From positions 1 through 51,237 of the forward strand of contig CAZCAC010000057.1 of NCBI GenBank assembly GCA_964496575.1: DNA of 51,237 bases. Direction: 5' to 3'. Below the pieces are notes generated by a model. The model worked only from the letters and a program-made list of their open reading frames with translations. It searched no databases and was not told the origin of the DNA. Source of the DNA: CAZCAC01 sp964496575. GTDB lineage: Bacteria; Planctomycetota; UBA1135; GCA-002686595. Each line of letters starts with the position of its first letter. Within the stretch, counting starts at the first letter, position 1. Position numbers and translations under genes: made by a program. Shown here piece after piece: positions 16,908 to 26,637 of the stretch.

Positions 16908-17756
16908 TCAGAGGCTCCAGGTGATCTCGTAGCCGTTGGAGGCGTTGAAATCGTTGACGCCGGGCCCGCAGGGCGGCGCCTGGGTGGTGCGGTACCAGCA
17001 CTGGTAGCGCTTGGTGTCGCCGGCGTTGATGTTGCCGGCCTTGGCCGCGATCGCGATCGTGGTGGCCGAGGCGCCGCTCGCGTCGGCGAAGCGAATCTGC
17101 AGGCGCCTGAGCTGTCCGCCGGCGCAGCGGAGGCCGTCGCCCCACACGCTTCCGGGGGAGAGGTCGTTGTTCGCCTGGAAGTAGAGCCCGCTGTTGCTGG
17201 GCTCGAGCCCGGTGGTGGAGAGGACCAGCGTATCGCTGCCGAGGCTGGCCGTGCCGCTCGCGGTGAGCTTCGCGCCGGAGGCGAAGACGCCGTTGGCGCA
17301 GCCGGAGCCGGGGACGCTGCCGTCGTTGTCATTGGAGCAGGGGCAGGGCGTGCCACTGCCGGGATCGCCGAAGCAGTAGGCCGTGCCGGGCTCGGGGTCG
17401 GTGTTGACGGTCACCGTGCCGACCATGCCGATGCTGAAGTGCGGCAGGCAGAAGTAGTCGTAGACGTTCCCGGGGCGCGGGTTGGCGGCGAGGAAGGCAG
17501 CGTCGAACACGACCTCGTAGAGCGGCGTGCCGGCGGAGAGGTCGGAGTGGAAGGCTTCGTCGCCGTCGAGGCTGCCGTCGGTGCCTTCGGTGACGGTGTG
17601 GAAGCCGCCGCCCCAGGTCCAACGGACGGTGTCGCCCACATCGATGGTGATGTCCTCGGGGACGAAGACGTTGCCGGCGTTGGTCACCTCGACGACGGCG
17701 GCCGAGGCGGTGCTGGAGAAGAGGGCGAGGAGGGAGAGTAGCGAGAGGGATTTCAT
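16908..17756 (-). CDS. secreted blue-copper (plastocyanin-like) protein with C-terminal module
   Basis: I start at the ATG at 17756, which begins the signal peptide MKSLSLLSLLALFSSTASAA; the frame is open 51 codons further upstream without leader features. Residues 21-118 form a cupredoxin domain with a complete type-1 copper site: His53 (GGFHTV), Cys103, His106 and Met111 (FCLPHFSIGM). From residue 128 a Cys-rich linker (YCFGDPGSGTPCPC) leads to a beta domain ending SNGYEITW, nearly identical to the tail of the lectin protein at 31.8-33.2 kb. It is probably an exported electron carrier or copper-binding protein. The unusual repeat cluster 150-215 bases upstream may be regulatory. Confidence 0.88.
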   Translation of the reverse strand: MKSLSLLSLLALFSSTASAAVVEVTNAGNVFVPEDITIDVGDTVRWTWGGGFHTVTEGTDGSLDGDEAFHSDLSAGTPLYEVVFDAAFLAANPRPGNVYDYFCLPHFSIGMVGTVTVNTDPEPGTAYCFGDPGSGTPCPCSNDNDGSVPGSGCANGVFASGAKLTASGTASLGSDTLVLSTTGLEPSNSGLYFQANNDLSPGSVWGDGLRCAGGQLRRLQIRFADASGASATTIAIAAKAGNINAGDTKRYQCWYRTTQAPPCGPGVNDFNASNGYEITWSL

Positions 17757-17906
17757 AGCGACGTGGAATCGGGTGCTGGGAAGGGCGGTGACGATAGCGA
17801 GCGCTACGTAGCAGTCCAGCATGATTCGCACCGGAATCAGGGCAAGATTCGGTGAATCAAACAGGATGCGTGGAGCCGAAGATCCGCTCCTGGCCCGGCT
17901 CCCTGG

Positions 17907-17970
17907 CATACCGCGTCACATACGGCGTCGCCCGACGCGGTATGTGGAGGAAAGTGACTGACGCGATATG
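17907..17970. promoter_or_regulatory. cluster of four 11-bp elements (two direct, two inverted)
   Basis: The element CATACCGCGTC occurs at 17907-17917 and, with one change, at 17919-17929. Its reverse complement occurs exactly at 17934-17944 and with one change at 17960-17970 (GACGCGATATG). This is a symmetric binding-site style arrangement in the 223-base gap between the sulfatase/phosphatase stop and the cupredoxin start. It is probably a multi-site operator for the cupredoxin gene, but a REP-like element cannot be excluded. Confidence 0.5.
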
Positions 17971-17979
17971 CCCCCTCCC

Positions 17980-20900
17980 TCACCTCTGCGCCCTTCCCCT
18001 CCACCGCTGCACCAGAGCCCCGCTTCCCTCGTCCACCCAAACCGAATGAACGGCCTTCCGGCGGAACACCGGTGCCCGGAACGACCTCCCGCGCACACGA
18101 AGCGTGTACACCACCTCACCCGCCTCATCGCGAACCTGGACGATCGGATCGACACTCTCGAACCGTAGCTCGGGAAGGAATGCGACCGGTGTGCGCCCGT
18201 AGTTCTCCAGGTAGGAAACGGTCATCGGCCACCCGGGAAACTGATCACCGGGCTGCGGATCGGCCGCGTCGAAGAGCAGCTTCCAGCACTCCATGGTGAT
18301 CTCGCCCTCCGCCTGGTCGAGGCGCAGGAGCCCGTAGCCGGAGGCCTTGTCGTGCAGCCGCTCCAGGACCGGCTTGCGATTCTTCCGCTCCGGGTTGCCG
18401 ACCGCGTGCACGGTGATCCTGTTCAGGAGGCCGTCGAGGTAATCGCCCGTGTTCGCCAGCCCTGCTTCCGGCCGATTGCGGACCTCGCGCCCCTCCTCGT
18501 CGGGGCGCCACGCCCGCGGGTAGCCCGCAGCGATGCTCGGCACGCAGAAGGACCAGCCCGCGTCGCGATGCTCGTCGATGCCGTGCTGCACGATCGAAGC
18601 GAGGTGCTGGTCGCCGGCGAACATGAAGCCGAAACCGCGCCGGATCTCGTGCAGCGCGCGATTGCGCCCGCTCTGCGGCCAACCGTTGGAGTCGAGGTCG
18701 GCGATGATGAACTCCTGGTTCCCGCCGTGGTAGTTGGCCACGTTGGCGAAGATCGTCTGCGACAGCACCACCTTCAGGTCCGCGCCGTGCCAGTCGGCGG
18801 CCCAGTGACGCAGGAACTCGAGCTGCCGCTTGCCGAGCAAGGGCGCATCGGGCACGTCGAGCGTCCCGACGTCGATCGCGGGGTCCTTGACGTGGTCCGG
18901 GCGGTTGCTGCCCGACTCGACCAGACCCCTGGGCCCCGCCTTGAACATCCGGTCGGCGATCACGGCAAAGCTGACCCGGCCGTAGAGGAGGTCGGTGAAG
19001 TAGACGCTGATCCCCTGCTTCATCGGCGTCGGATCGAAGGGATCGGGCAAGGAGCCGACCTGCGTGCGGTGCACCACGTCGACGAAGTCCTTGTGCATGT
19101 TGTAGCCGCCGCGCTGGTGCTCCCTCATCGAGATCGGATTGCCGCCGTTCCCCCAGATGTTCCCCTGGTAGACGTCATGGTCGTCGGGGATGGCGACTGT
19201 GATCCGATCCCTCATCACGTCGCGGAAAGCCCAGCCCCAGAGGTAGATCTTGCGCAGGTAGTTGAGGATGGCGACGTCGACCGGCTCGCGGTGAATGCCG
19301 TAGCCGCCGACGAACTCGTAGATCTGGTCGCCGGAGAAGAAGAGCACGTCGGGATCGTGCTTCTCGACGTTGCTCACGAGCAACTCGTTGGGGAAGGCCG
19401 GGTCGGTGTTGCCGGTGAAGCCGGCGACGACCAGTGGGCGATCGATCGGCTCGCGGCGCACGGTGCCGGTGAAGTGGTGGTCGCTCTTCACCCCGCGCCA
19501 GTCGCGGAAGGAGTAGGCGAGGCGGTACGGCGTGTCCACCGTCGCGTCCCAGTCCTCGACGCGCAGCGTCGCCGTCCAGGAGGGCTCGTGGATCTTCTGG
19601 CGGGCGACCTCCTTCCACTCACCGTCCCGCTGGACCTCGAGGCGTACGACCTTGGCGTCGTCCTCGCCGAGCGGTGGCATTTGCGCGGTCATCTTCAGGA
19701 CACCGCGGCTCAGCGTGTGGGTCGCGTAGAGGATCGGCCCGAGAGCGTGTTCGTCGTTGCGAACCAGTTTGGTGCCGGAAAACTCCCAGTCGGCGAAACG
19801 GAAGCGTGCCGAGGGCTTCTCCAGTCCGCGGTGGTTGTTCACCAGGGCGATGTTGCCGACGAGCTGATTCGCGGCCAGGTCGACGCCGCCATGGGGGGGC
19901 CCAATCGTGCGTCCTTCCTTCGTGTAGAGAGTGAGCACGAGGAGCTGATGCTCTCCCTTCGGAACGGAGTGCAGACCCAGCACGAAGGGTTCACCGGGTT
20001 CGAGGGGTGGAGTAATCGGCGAGGTGTACTCGTCCCCGATGAAGAGCTCCCCATCCGTGGTCAAGCCGACACCCAGCCCCTGGCCGTGGATCAGCGCGCT
20101 CCGGTAGTCGTCCAGCTCGCTCTGGATGCCGATCTCGAAGCCGACAGAGCCTCCGCGCGCTCCCTCCTCGACGAGCGTGAAGGTCGCGCTGGTGGTAAAG
20201 GTGCCGGGCTGCTTGCCGAGTTGGTGTGTGAGCAGCTGCACATTGCGGTTCGCGCCGCCGCGCTGGACCTCGATCTCGCCCTCGGAGAGCCGCCAGTCCT
20301 CCATCGGGTTGGCCCAGTATTCCGGACCGATCCACACGCGATCGGCTCGATCGCTCCAGGCGACGTCAGGTACTGGCTGCGCCGTCCGTGCTCCGAGCCC
20401 GCGGAGCTCCTTGTGCAACACTCCTTGCAGCGTCCTCGCCTCTGCCGGCCGTTCGGCGTACAGGTCCGTCGTCTCTCCCGGGTCCACCTCGAGGTCGTAG
20501 AACTCGAGCCGTCCGTCCTCGTAGTGCTCGATCACCTTCAGGTTTCCGCGGCGAATCACGCCGTAGGGCTGGATATTCGTGCCCCACCAGTAGTGGGGGA
20601 AGTGCCAGGCGAGGGTGTTCCGGGGGAGGTACTCCTCTTTTCCGAAGAGCGGCAAGAGACTCAGGCCGTCGAGCTCGATCTCGACCGGCACCCGCGCCCC
20701 CGTCGCCTCGGCGATCGTCGGAAAGAGATCGATCCCGCTCACCGGCTCGTCGCTGACCTCCCCCGCGGGCACCTTCCCCGGCCAGCGCACGATGAAGGGC
20801 ACGCGCAGGCCGCCCTCGTAGGGATACCCCTTCCCCTTGCGCAGCGGCGCGTTGTCGGTCGCGGGGAAGTGCACCGCGCCGCCGTTGTCGGAGGTGAAGA

Positions 20901-21804
20901 AAACGAGCGTGTCCTCGGCCAGCCCGTTCCGATCTAGGCAGTCGAGCACCGCGCCCACGGCGTCGTCGACGCTCTCGACCATTGCGGCGTAGACGGGGAC
21001 CTTCTGCCCGGTCGTCACCGGCTTCGCCTCGTACTTCTCGATCACCTCTTGCTTCGCCTGCAGCGGCGAGTGCACCGCGTAGTGCGCGAGGTGTAGGAAG
21101 AAGGGCCGATCCACGTTTCGCTCGATGAAGGCGACCGCCTCGGCCGCCTCCCGGTCGGTCAGGTACTCGCCCTTGTTCAGTCTCGGCAACCCGACGATCC
21201 CCGGGTAGCGCTTGTTCCCGTACGGATCGAAGTAGCTCGGCGGCTGGCCGACCTCGAAGCCGCCGAAGTTCTCGTCGTACCCCTGATCCTCGGGGAACCA
21301 GCCCTTCGGCCCGAGGTGCCATTTGCCCACGTGCGCGCTGCGGTAGCCGAGCGGCTTCAGGAGCTCGGCGATGGTCACATCCCCGAGCTCGAGCCACGGC
21401 CGGTTCAACGGAGTGAGCAGCTTGCGCTTCCCGGCGGGCTCGTAACCGTCGACGTGCACGCCGGTCTTCGCGCACTCCTTCGCGTGCCGCGAGCTGTGAT
21501 GGATCCAGTCGGTCACCCCGAGGCGCGCGGGGTGCCGCCCGGTCTGCAGCGCCGCCCGCGACGGCGAGCAGACGGCGCAGGCCGCGTACCCCTGCGTGAA
21601 CTTCATCCCCTCGCGAGCGAGGCGATCGACGTTCGGCGTCTCGTAGTACTCGCTCCCGTAGCAACCGAGGTCGGTCCAGCCCATGTCGTCGACGAGGAAG
21701 ATGACGACGTTCGGGGGGCGCTTCTCGGTAGCTCGCGCCTCACTGCTGGAAAGGATGCACAGAATGAGGACGAGGGTGAGGTGCAGGGCGAAGAGATGGC
21801 GCAT
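17980..21804 (-). CDS. sulfatase / PhoD-like phosphatase fusion protein
   Basis: The ATG at 21804 begins a signal peptide (MRHLFALHLTLVLILCILSSSEARA); the frame is open for another 1.1 kb upstream, but that is the shadow of the GH51 gene. The 1274-residue product has two complete enzymes. Residues 30-485 are an S1 arylsulfatase: Asp39-Asp40, formylglycine Cys79 in CSPSR, Lys161/His163, His245 and Asp306-Asn307. Residues about 490-1250 are a PhoD-type metallophosphatase with its N-terminal beta domain (WANPMEDWRL), then FFSGDQIYE, IPDDHDVYQGN and FMFAGDQHL. The junction falls where the phosphatase would normally have its own signal peptide. Last gene of the arabinan operon. Desulfation and phosphate-ester cleavage of the same glycan are inferred. 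Confidence 0.88.
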   Translation of the reverse strand: MRHLFALHLTLVLILCILSSSEARATEKRPPNVVIFLVDDMGWTDLGCYGSEYYETPNVDRLAREGMKFTQGYAACAVCSPSRAALQTGRHPARLGVTDWIHHSSRHAKECAKTGVHVDGYEPAGKRKLLTPLNRPWLELGDVTIAELLKPLGYRSAHVGKWHLGPKGWFPEDQGYDENFGGFEVGQPPSYFDPYGNKRYPGIVGLPRLNKGEYLTDREAAEAVAFIERNVDRPFFLHLAHYAVHSPLQAKQEVIEKYEAKPVTTGQKVPVYAAMVESVDDAVGAVLDCLDRNGLAEDTLVFFTSDNGGAVHFPATDNAPLRKGKGYPYEGGLRVPFIVRWPGKVPAGEVSDEPVSGIDLFPTIAEATGARVPVEIELDGLSLLPLFGKEEYLPRNTLAWHFPHYWWGTNIQPYGVIRRGNLKVIEHYEDGRLEFYDLEVDPGETTDLYAERPAEARTLQGVLHKELRGLGARTAQPVPDVAWSDRADRVWIGPEYWANPMEDWRLSEGEIEVQRGGANRNVQLLTHQLGKQPGTFTTSATFTLVEEGARGGSVGFEIGIQSELDDYRSALIHGQGLGVGLTTDGELFIGDEYTSPITPPLEPGEPFVLGLHSVPKGEHQLLVLTLYTKEGRTIGPPHGGVDLAANQLVGNIALVNNHRGLEKPSARFRFADWEFSGTKLVRNDEHALGPILYATHTLSRGVLKMTAQMPPLGEDDAKVVRLEVQRDGEWKEVARQKIHEPSWTATLRVEDWDATVDTPYRLAYSFRDWRGVKSDHHFTGTVRREPIDRPLVVAGFTGNTDPAFPNELLVSNVEKHDPDVLFFSGDQIYEFVGGYGIHREPVDVAILNYLRKIYLWGWAFRDVMRDRITVAIPDDHDVYQGNIWGNGGNPISMREHQRGGYNMHKDFVDVVHRTQVGSLPDPFDPTPMKQGISVYFTDLLYGRVSFAVIADRMFKAGPRGLVESGSNRPDHVKDPAIDVGTLDVPDAPLLGKRQLEFLRHWAADWHGADLKVVLSQTIFANVANYHGGNQEFIIADLDSNGWPQSGRNRALHEIRRGFGFMFAGDQHLASIVQHGIDEHRDAGWSFCVPSIAAGYPRAWRPDEEGREVRNRPEAGLANTGDYLDGLLNRITVHAVGNPERKNRKPVLERLHDKASGYGLLRLDQAEGEITMECWKLLFDAADPQPGDQFPGWPMTVSYLENYGRTPVAFLPELRFESVDPIVQVRDEAGEVVYTLRVRGRSFRAPVFRRKAVHSVWVDEGSGALVQRWRGRAQR

Positions 21805-21818
21805 GGAGAGGCCTCGGT

Positions 21819-24182
21819 TCAGTCGGCAATCGGGAATTCGTGCAGCGTCACGCTCATCGCCGGCACCTCGAGCTCTCCCTCGGCGGGAAGCGCGTGAAGT
21901 GGAGAGGAGGCGATCGTCACCGCGGGGATCCGGCCCGGTTCGTTGTACGACCGCGGGTCCGGGCCGGTGATCAGCCAGCGGGTGCCGTCGCCGGTGAGCT
22001 TCACCCCGGCGATCGAGATGTCGAGGCTCATCGCCTCGTGGGTCGGGTTGACCACGGCCAGCGTCAGGTTCTTGCGGTCCTCGGTCAGCGCCGCCGCGAC
22101 GTCGAGCGGCTCCGGAGCGCCGGTCACCTCGACCGGAACGGTGCCGTAGCGCTGCCGGTAGAGCTTCAGCACCAGGCCGGTGGTCGCGAACGCGGCCTCC
22201 GTCTTGCTGGTCTTGATCGCCCCGATCACGTTGACCGTCTGGGCGTAGTTGGCCATGAAGTAGATGTCGCTGTTGCGGAAGTACTCGTGCAGCCCGCGGG
22301 CGATCCCCAGCGCGTCCTTCAGGAAGTAGCGCGTGCCCAGCTCGCCGTAGACGTCCGGGCCGTACCAGAAGTTCCACTCGTCGAGCGCGATGCGGATGTC
22401 CTTCCCCGCCAGCGCCGGGATCTCCTCCCGGTAGCGGCGGTGGGCGTCGGCGATCCGCTTCACGTGCTCGGCGGGCCAGGCGGCGTGCCCCAGGAGACCC
22501 GGGCGCTCCTGGCAGTAGAAGTGCTCGGAGATCAGGTCCATGTGGTCGGCGCACCTCGCCATCATCAGCTCGTCCCAGCTGCCGACGGCGCCGACGGCCA
22601 CCACGCCGATCGAGGGATCGACCGCGCGCATCGCGTCGACCACGGAGTTGTGTTTCTCGACGTACTCCTCCAGCGGCATGTGGCCGAGCTGCCAGCCACC
22701 GTACATCTCGTTGCCGACCGCCCACCAGTGCACGCCGAAGGGCTCGGGGTGGCCGTTCGCCTCGCGTAGCATGCCCATCGGAGTGTCGACGGAGCCGTTG
22801 CAGTACTCGACCTCCCTGGCGCACTGCTCGATGCCGCCGAGGCCGGTGTTGACGGTGACGTAGGGCTCGGTGTCGAGCAGCTCGCAGAAGCGCAGGAACT
22901 CGTGCAGGCCGACGTCGTTGTGCTCGATCCCCTTCCAGGCGGGGTTCTTGCGAGGTGGGCGCCAATCGCGAATGCCGACGCCGTCCCGCCAGTCGTAGCC
23001 GCTGACGAAGTTGCCGCCGGGCCAGCGGTAGATCGGCGAGTCGAGCTCCTTCAAGAGCGCGAGCGTGTCGGCACGGAAACCGTCGATGTTGTCGGCGGGC
23101 ATCAACGACGCCGTGCCGATCCGCAGCTCGCCGCGACCCATGGTCGTGATCTCCAGCCTGGCGTCGTCAGTCGATGCCCGGGCAGTGAAGACCAGCGGAT
23201 TGCGCCGGTACGCTCCCGGTTGGAGGTCCAAGAGGATCACCGTGGCGCGATCGGCAGGCGCCGCGCCCCAGACGAGCGAGACCTCGACCGGCGCGGCCGT
23301 CGGGTCGCCGGCGAGAAGAACTCGTCCCTCGTACGTCATCCCGTCGACGAGGCCGAGGCCGCCCTGGACGAGGCCGACGCCCTCGCCGCCCGGCGCGTGG
23401 ATCACCGGTGTCTGCTCACCGACGAACGAGTTTCGGGTGTCCATCGACAGCACGCCCTCGCCGCCGATCACCTTCCACGGCGAACCCTCCTCGCCCGGCG
23501 CGTACCAGAACTTGCGATCCTCGAGCATCTCCGCCCAGATCCCGCCGTAGATGCAGCGACCGAGGTGCTCGATGAACTGGCCGTAGATGAAGGGGTGGAT
23601 CGGATCCTTCTCGATGCTCGGGTCGATCCGCGCCTTCGGCTCCAGCTCGACCGTCGAAAGCAGCTCGAGCGAGAGGTCGTCGTACCACGCCTTCCCGGTC
23701 GCGAAGCCCCACCCCCCGTAGAGGCAGTTGAGGTGGACCGAGTCGCTGGCGCCGGTCTCGAACTGGAAGCCGACCCGAGTCCAGTCGGTGGTGCCGGTGA
23801 CCGCCTCCGACCAGTCGCCCTCGCGCGCGTGCAAGTTGAAGAGCGCGCCGCGGCCGGTGGTAGCGACGAGGTTCTCGGTCTTGATCCAGCCGCTGAAGCG
23901 ATAGCGCGACCAGGGGCGCACGATGACCCGGGTCTCCCAGGAGATGTCGGCGCCGTCTTTCGAGCTCAGCTCGACGCAGCGCCCGCCGGAGCGGCCGAAG
24001 TCGGCGAGGGCCCCGGAGCCTTCGCCCCCCCAGGTGTGCAGACGCCAGCCGACGGGATCGGTGCCGCTCACCTCCTCGAAGGAAGGATTCGGAAGCGGGT
24101 CGTCTCCGGTGGGGAGGCTCGAAGTCATGGTCATGGCCAGGACCAAGGGGACGAGGGCGATGGCGCTGAAGGGCAGGGTCAT
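21819..24182 (-). CDS. exported alpha-L-arabinofuranosidase (GH51) with N-terminal CBM
   Basis: This 787-residue protein has a signal peptide (to about residue 25) and an N-terminal jelly-roll resembling CBM4/9 (about 28-175; PNPSFEEV...GWRLHTWGGE). The GH51 catalytic barrel follows and opens with IHPFIYGQFIEHLGRCIYGGIW. The acid/base is Glu492 in WWAVGNEMYG and the nucleophile Glu602 in IALDEWNFWYG, the two residues that define clan GH-A arabinofuranosidases. A C-terminal beta domain ends the protein. It should release L-arabinose from arabinan side chains. It lies 14 bases upstream of the sulfatase/phosphatase and 46 bases downstream of GH127, so it is in the same operon. Confidence 0.93.
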   Translation of the reverse strand: MTLPFSAIALVPLVLAMTMTSSLPTGDDPLPNPSFEEVSGTDPVGWRLHTWGGEGSGALADFGRSGGRCVELSSKDGADISWETRVIVRPWSRYRFSGWIKTENLVATTGRGALFNLHAREGDWSEAVTGTTDWTRVGFQFETGASDSVHLNCLYGGWGFATGKAWYDDLSLELLSTVELEPKARIDPSIEKDPIHPFIYGQFIEHLGRCIYGGIWAEMLEDRKFWYAPGEEGSPWKVIGGEGVLSMDTRNSFVGEQTPVIHAPGGEGVGLVQGGLGLVDGMTYEGRVLLAGDPTAAPVEVSLVWGAAPADRATVILLDLQPGAYRRNPLVFTARASTDDARLEITTMGRGELRIGTASLMPADNIDGFRADTLALLKELDSPIYRWPGGNFVSGYDWRDGVGIRDWRPPRKNPAWKGIEHNDVGLHEFLRFCELLDTEPYVTVNTGLGGIEQCAREVEYCNGSVDTPMGMLREANGHPEPFGVHWWAVGNEMYGGWQLGHMPLEEYVEKHNSVVDAMRAVDPSIGVVAVGAVGSWDELMMARCADHMDLISEHFYCQERPGLLGHAAWPAEHVKRIADAHRRYREEIPALAGKDIRIALDEWNFWYGPDVYGELGTRYFLKDALGIARGLHEYFRNSDIYFMANYAQTVNVIGAIKTSKTEAAFATTGLVLKLYRQRYGTVPVEVTGAPEPLDVAAALTEDRKNLTLAVVNPTHEAMSLDISIAGVKLTGDGTRWLITGPDPRSYNEPGRIPAVTIASSPLHALPAEGELEVPAMSVTLHEFPIAD

Positions 24183-24228
24183 GGTGCAGTTCTCCTCGGG
24201 TCGTTCGATTCCGTATCCGTACTCTCGT

Positions 24229-26607
24229 TCACTCGACGCGCCACTCGTGGATGCCGCCGGCCCACCCCTCGCGCGACTGCATCTCGAGGCGCAGCTTCCG
24301 CGTCTTCACCGTCTCGAAGACGACGCGGTTCCAGCAGTCCTTCTCCACGCCGTAGGTCTCCTCGGTCCACACCGGCTTCCACTCCTCATCGACGAGGTAG
24401 AGCACCTTCCACGACGCGGGCAGGCGACACTCCCCGCGGCCGGTGTCGTCGAACCAGTAGACCTCGACGGTCGAGACCTCCTGCGGCTCGCCGAAGTCGT
24501 ACTCGATCCACTCGGCCGTACTCTTGTGCGGCCACCAGTGGAAGAAGGGCACGTCGTGGTCGATCGAGCTCCTCGGCTCCAGCTGGTCGTTGACCGCGAT
24601 AGGGTTCTTGCCGTAGGAAGCGGTGACCTTCGCCGTCGAGGCGAGCGTCGGGAAGCCGAGCGGCGTGACGGCGCTCTCCTCGCGGGCCAGCCAGACCTGC
24701 ATCTCGCCCTTGTCTCGGTGTGCCCAGGCGTAGTAGGGGATGGCGGCGAACGGGATCGCGTCGCCGGCAATCGTCTCGCGCGACTCGCTGCGATGATGAG
24801 GGACCGCCTTCCCCTCGATCACCTGCACGCCGTGCAGCAGGTCGTGACGGAAGCGTGTCGACAGCTTCGCCGCGTCGGGCAGCAGCAGGTTGCGGACGTG
24901 GCCGCCCTCGACGTCGGGCCACTCGACGCAGTAGACGATCGGACCGCGCTGCAGGGCGATGCGGCCGCGATCGGCCTCGACCGCTTCGTGGGCCAGCACT
25001 CGCCTGATGGGCATCGGCAGGTGCAGGGTCACCTCGTCGCCGGCGCTCCACTTCCGTGCCAGTCGGACGTAGCCGCGATCGATGCGCCAGTCAGGCATCT
25101 CGCCGTTGACCAGGACTACCGGCTCCGCCTCGACGCGCTCCGCGAAGCGATACAGGTCGCTCGGCATCGGCCGGTTCCTGGCCCAGCCGGGAATGCGCAG
25201 GCTCAGCGTGAGCTCCCCGTCCGCCAGCGACGGCTCGACGGTGATCTTCACCTTCCCGTCCCACGGGTAGCGTGTCTCCTGGCGTAGTCGCACCCGGCCC
25301 TCGCCGACCTCGAGCTCGGCGTCGCTCCCGGCGTAGAGGTTGACGAACACCTCGTTCCCGCGCACGGCGTAGGCGTAGCCCGAGACCGAGGCGACGAAGC
25401 GCGTCACGTTGCCCGTGCAGCAGGCGCAGTGGAACCACGGCGTGCGCTGGTGCTGGCCGATCGACTCGAGCGGGTTGGGGTAGAAGAACGCGGCGCCGTC
25501 GAGCGAGATCCCCGACAGGAGTCCGTTGTAGAGCGTTCGCTCGAGCACGTCGATGTACTTGCCGTCGCCGTGCAGAAGGAACATCTGGTGGTTCCAGTAG
25601 ACGTTGCCGATCGCCGCACACGTCTCGTTGTAGGCGCTCATGTTGGGGAGCTCGTAATTTGCCCCGAACGCCTCCCCCGAGCCGGTGGCGCCGATGCCGC
25701 CGGTCAGGTAGAGCTTCTTGGCCGAGACGTTCTCCCACAGCGCATCGACTGCGCGCCGGTAGTCGGGATCTCCGAGCAGCGCGGCGACCTCCGCCATCCC
25801 GGCGTACATGTAGGACGCGCGCACCGCGTGGCCGACCGCTTCGGTCTGCTCGACGACCGGCTGGTGGTCCTGGTTGTACGGCCCGCCTAGCTTTCGCCCG
25901 CCGAGCGGGTTACCGCGCACGTCGAGCAGGAACCTGGCCAGCTCCAGGTAGCGCCGCTCGCCGGTCACCCGCCACAGTTTGACCAGCCCCATCTCGATCA
26001 CCTGGTGACCGGGCGGGACCTGCAGCTTCTCCGGCCCGAAGTCGCGGTCGACGAGGTCGGCGACGCGCACGGCGATCTCCAGCAGCGAGCGCTTGCCCGT
26101 CGCCTGGAAGTGCGCCGCCGCGGCCTCGAAGAGGTGGCCGGCGTTGTACAGCTCGTGGCTGCGCTCCAGGTTCGCCCACCGCTCGTCGCCGAACCAGCCG
26201 CGCAGCCGCTCGCATTCGTTGGTGCGGGCGGTGTAGAGGTAGCCGTCCTCCTCCTGCGCAGCGCCGATCCAGCCGATCACCTTGTCGAGGTAGGCCTCCA
26301 GCTCGGGGTCGGGGTCGAGCATCAGGGAGTACGACGCGCCCTCGATCGTCTTGTAGACGTCGGTGTCGTCGAACGGGAACCCGCCGCGGTGCTCGCCCTC
26401 CTTCGTCCCGGCGGCGATGGCGAAGTTGTCGTAGCGACCCTCCTCCTCGCACTTCCCGAAGACGTGCGGGATGGTGACGGTGCGGTTGGTCTCCTGGCGG
26501 GAAGCCCAGAAATCGTCGGTGAAGCGGACCGCGGTGAAGGGGACCGGCTCGACCGGTTCGTCTACGGCGGGCATCTGGGTGAGGCACATCAGCAGGAGCG
26601 GTATCAT
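24229..26607 (-). CDS. beta-L-arabinofuranosidase, GH127 (DUF1680)
   Basis: The 792-residue product starts with a short hydrophobic leader (MIPLLLMCLTQMPAVDE), so it is probably exported. The (alpha/alpha)6 barrel has the GH127 active site: Glu312, Glu328 and Cys330 (YNETCAAIGN) and Cys396-Cys397 (FHCACCTGN). Their spacings match the zinc-bound nucleophilic Cys and acid/base Glu of Bifidobacterium HypBA1. The C-terminal beta domains include an extra sandwich (DYDFGEPQEVSTVEVYW-type discoidin fold, about 690-792) that could bind glycans. It should act on beta-linked L-arabinofuranose, complementing the alpha-specific GH51 next door. Second of the operon's glycosidases to be transcribed after the isomerase gene. 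Confidence 0.9.
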   Translation of the reverse strand: MIPLLLMCLTQMPAVDEPVEPVPFTAVRFTDDFWASRQETNRTVTIPHVFGKCEEEGRYDNFAIAAGTKEGEHRGGFPFDDTDVYKTIEGASYSLMLDPDPELEAYLDKVIGWIGAAQEEDGYLYTARTNECERLRGWFGDERWANLERSHELYNAGHLFEAAAAHFQATGKRSLLEIAVRVADLVDRDFGPEKLQVPPGHQVIEMGLVKLWRVTGERRYLELARFLLDVRGNPLGGRKLGGPYNQDHQPVVEQTEAVGHAVRASYMYAGMAEVAALLGDPDYRRAVDALWENVSAKKLYLTGGIGATGSGEAFGANYELPNMSAYNETCAAIGNVYWNHQMFLLHGDGKYIDVLERTLYNGLLSGISLDGAAFFYPNPLESIGQHQRTPWFHCACCTGNVTRFVASVSGYAYAVRGNEVFVNLYAGSDAELEVGEGRVRLRQETRYPWDGKVKITVEPSLADGELTLSLRIPGWARNRPMPSDLYRFAERVEAEPVVLVNGEMPDWRIDRGYVRLARKWSAGDEVTLHLPMPIRRVLAHEAVEADRGRIALQRGPIVYCVEWPDVEGGHVRNLLLPDAAKLSTRFRHDLLHGVQVIEGKAVPHHRSESRETIAGDAIPFAAIPYYAWAHRDKGEMQVWLAREESAVTPLGFPTLASTAKVTASYGKNPIAVNDQLEPRSSIDHDVPFFHWWPHKSTAEWIEYDFGEPQEVSTVEVYWFDDTGRGECRLPASWKVLYLVDEEWKPVWTEETYGVEKDCWNRVVFETVKTRKLRLEMQSREGWAGGIHEWRVE

Positions 26608-26637
26608 CGCACGGACCTCTTCACGGGGACTCGATCG

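Noticed and set aside
18352..20937. 861-codon open frame on the plus strand
   Set aside because: It is antisense to the sulfatase/phosphatase gene, has no family motifs, and its composition (Val/Leu/Arg/Asp rich) is that of a GC-rich shadow frame.
21805..22965. 387-codon N-terminal extension of the sulfatase/phosphatase frame
   Set aside because: It is a shadow of the GH51 gene; the signal peptide at 21804 marks the true start.
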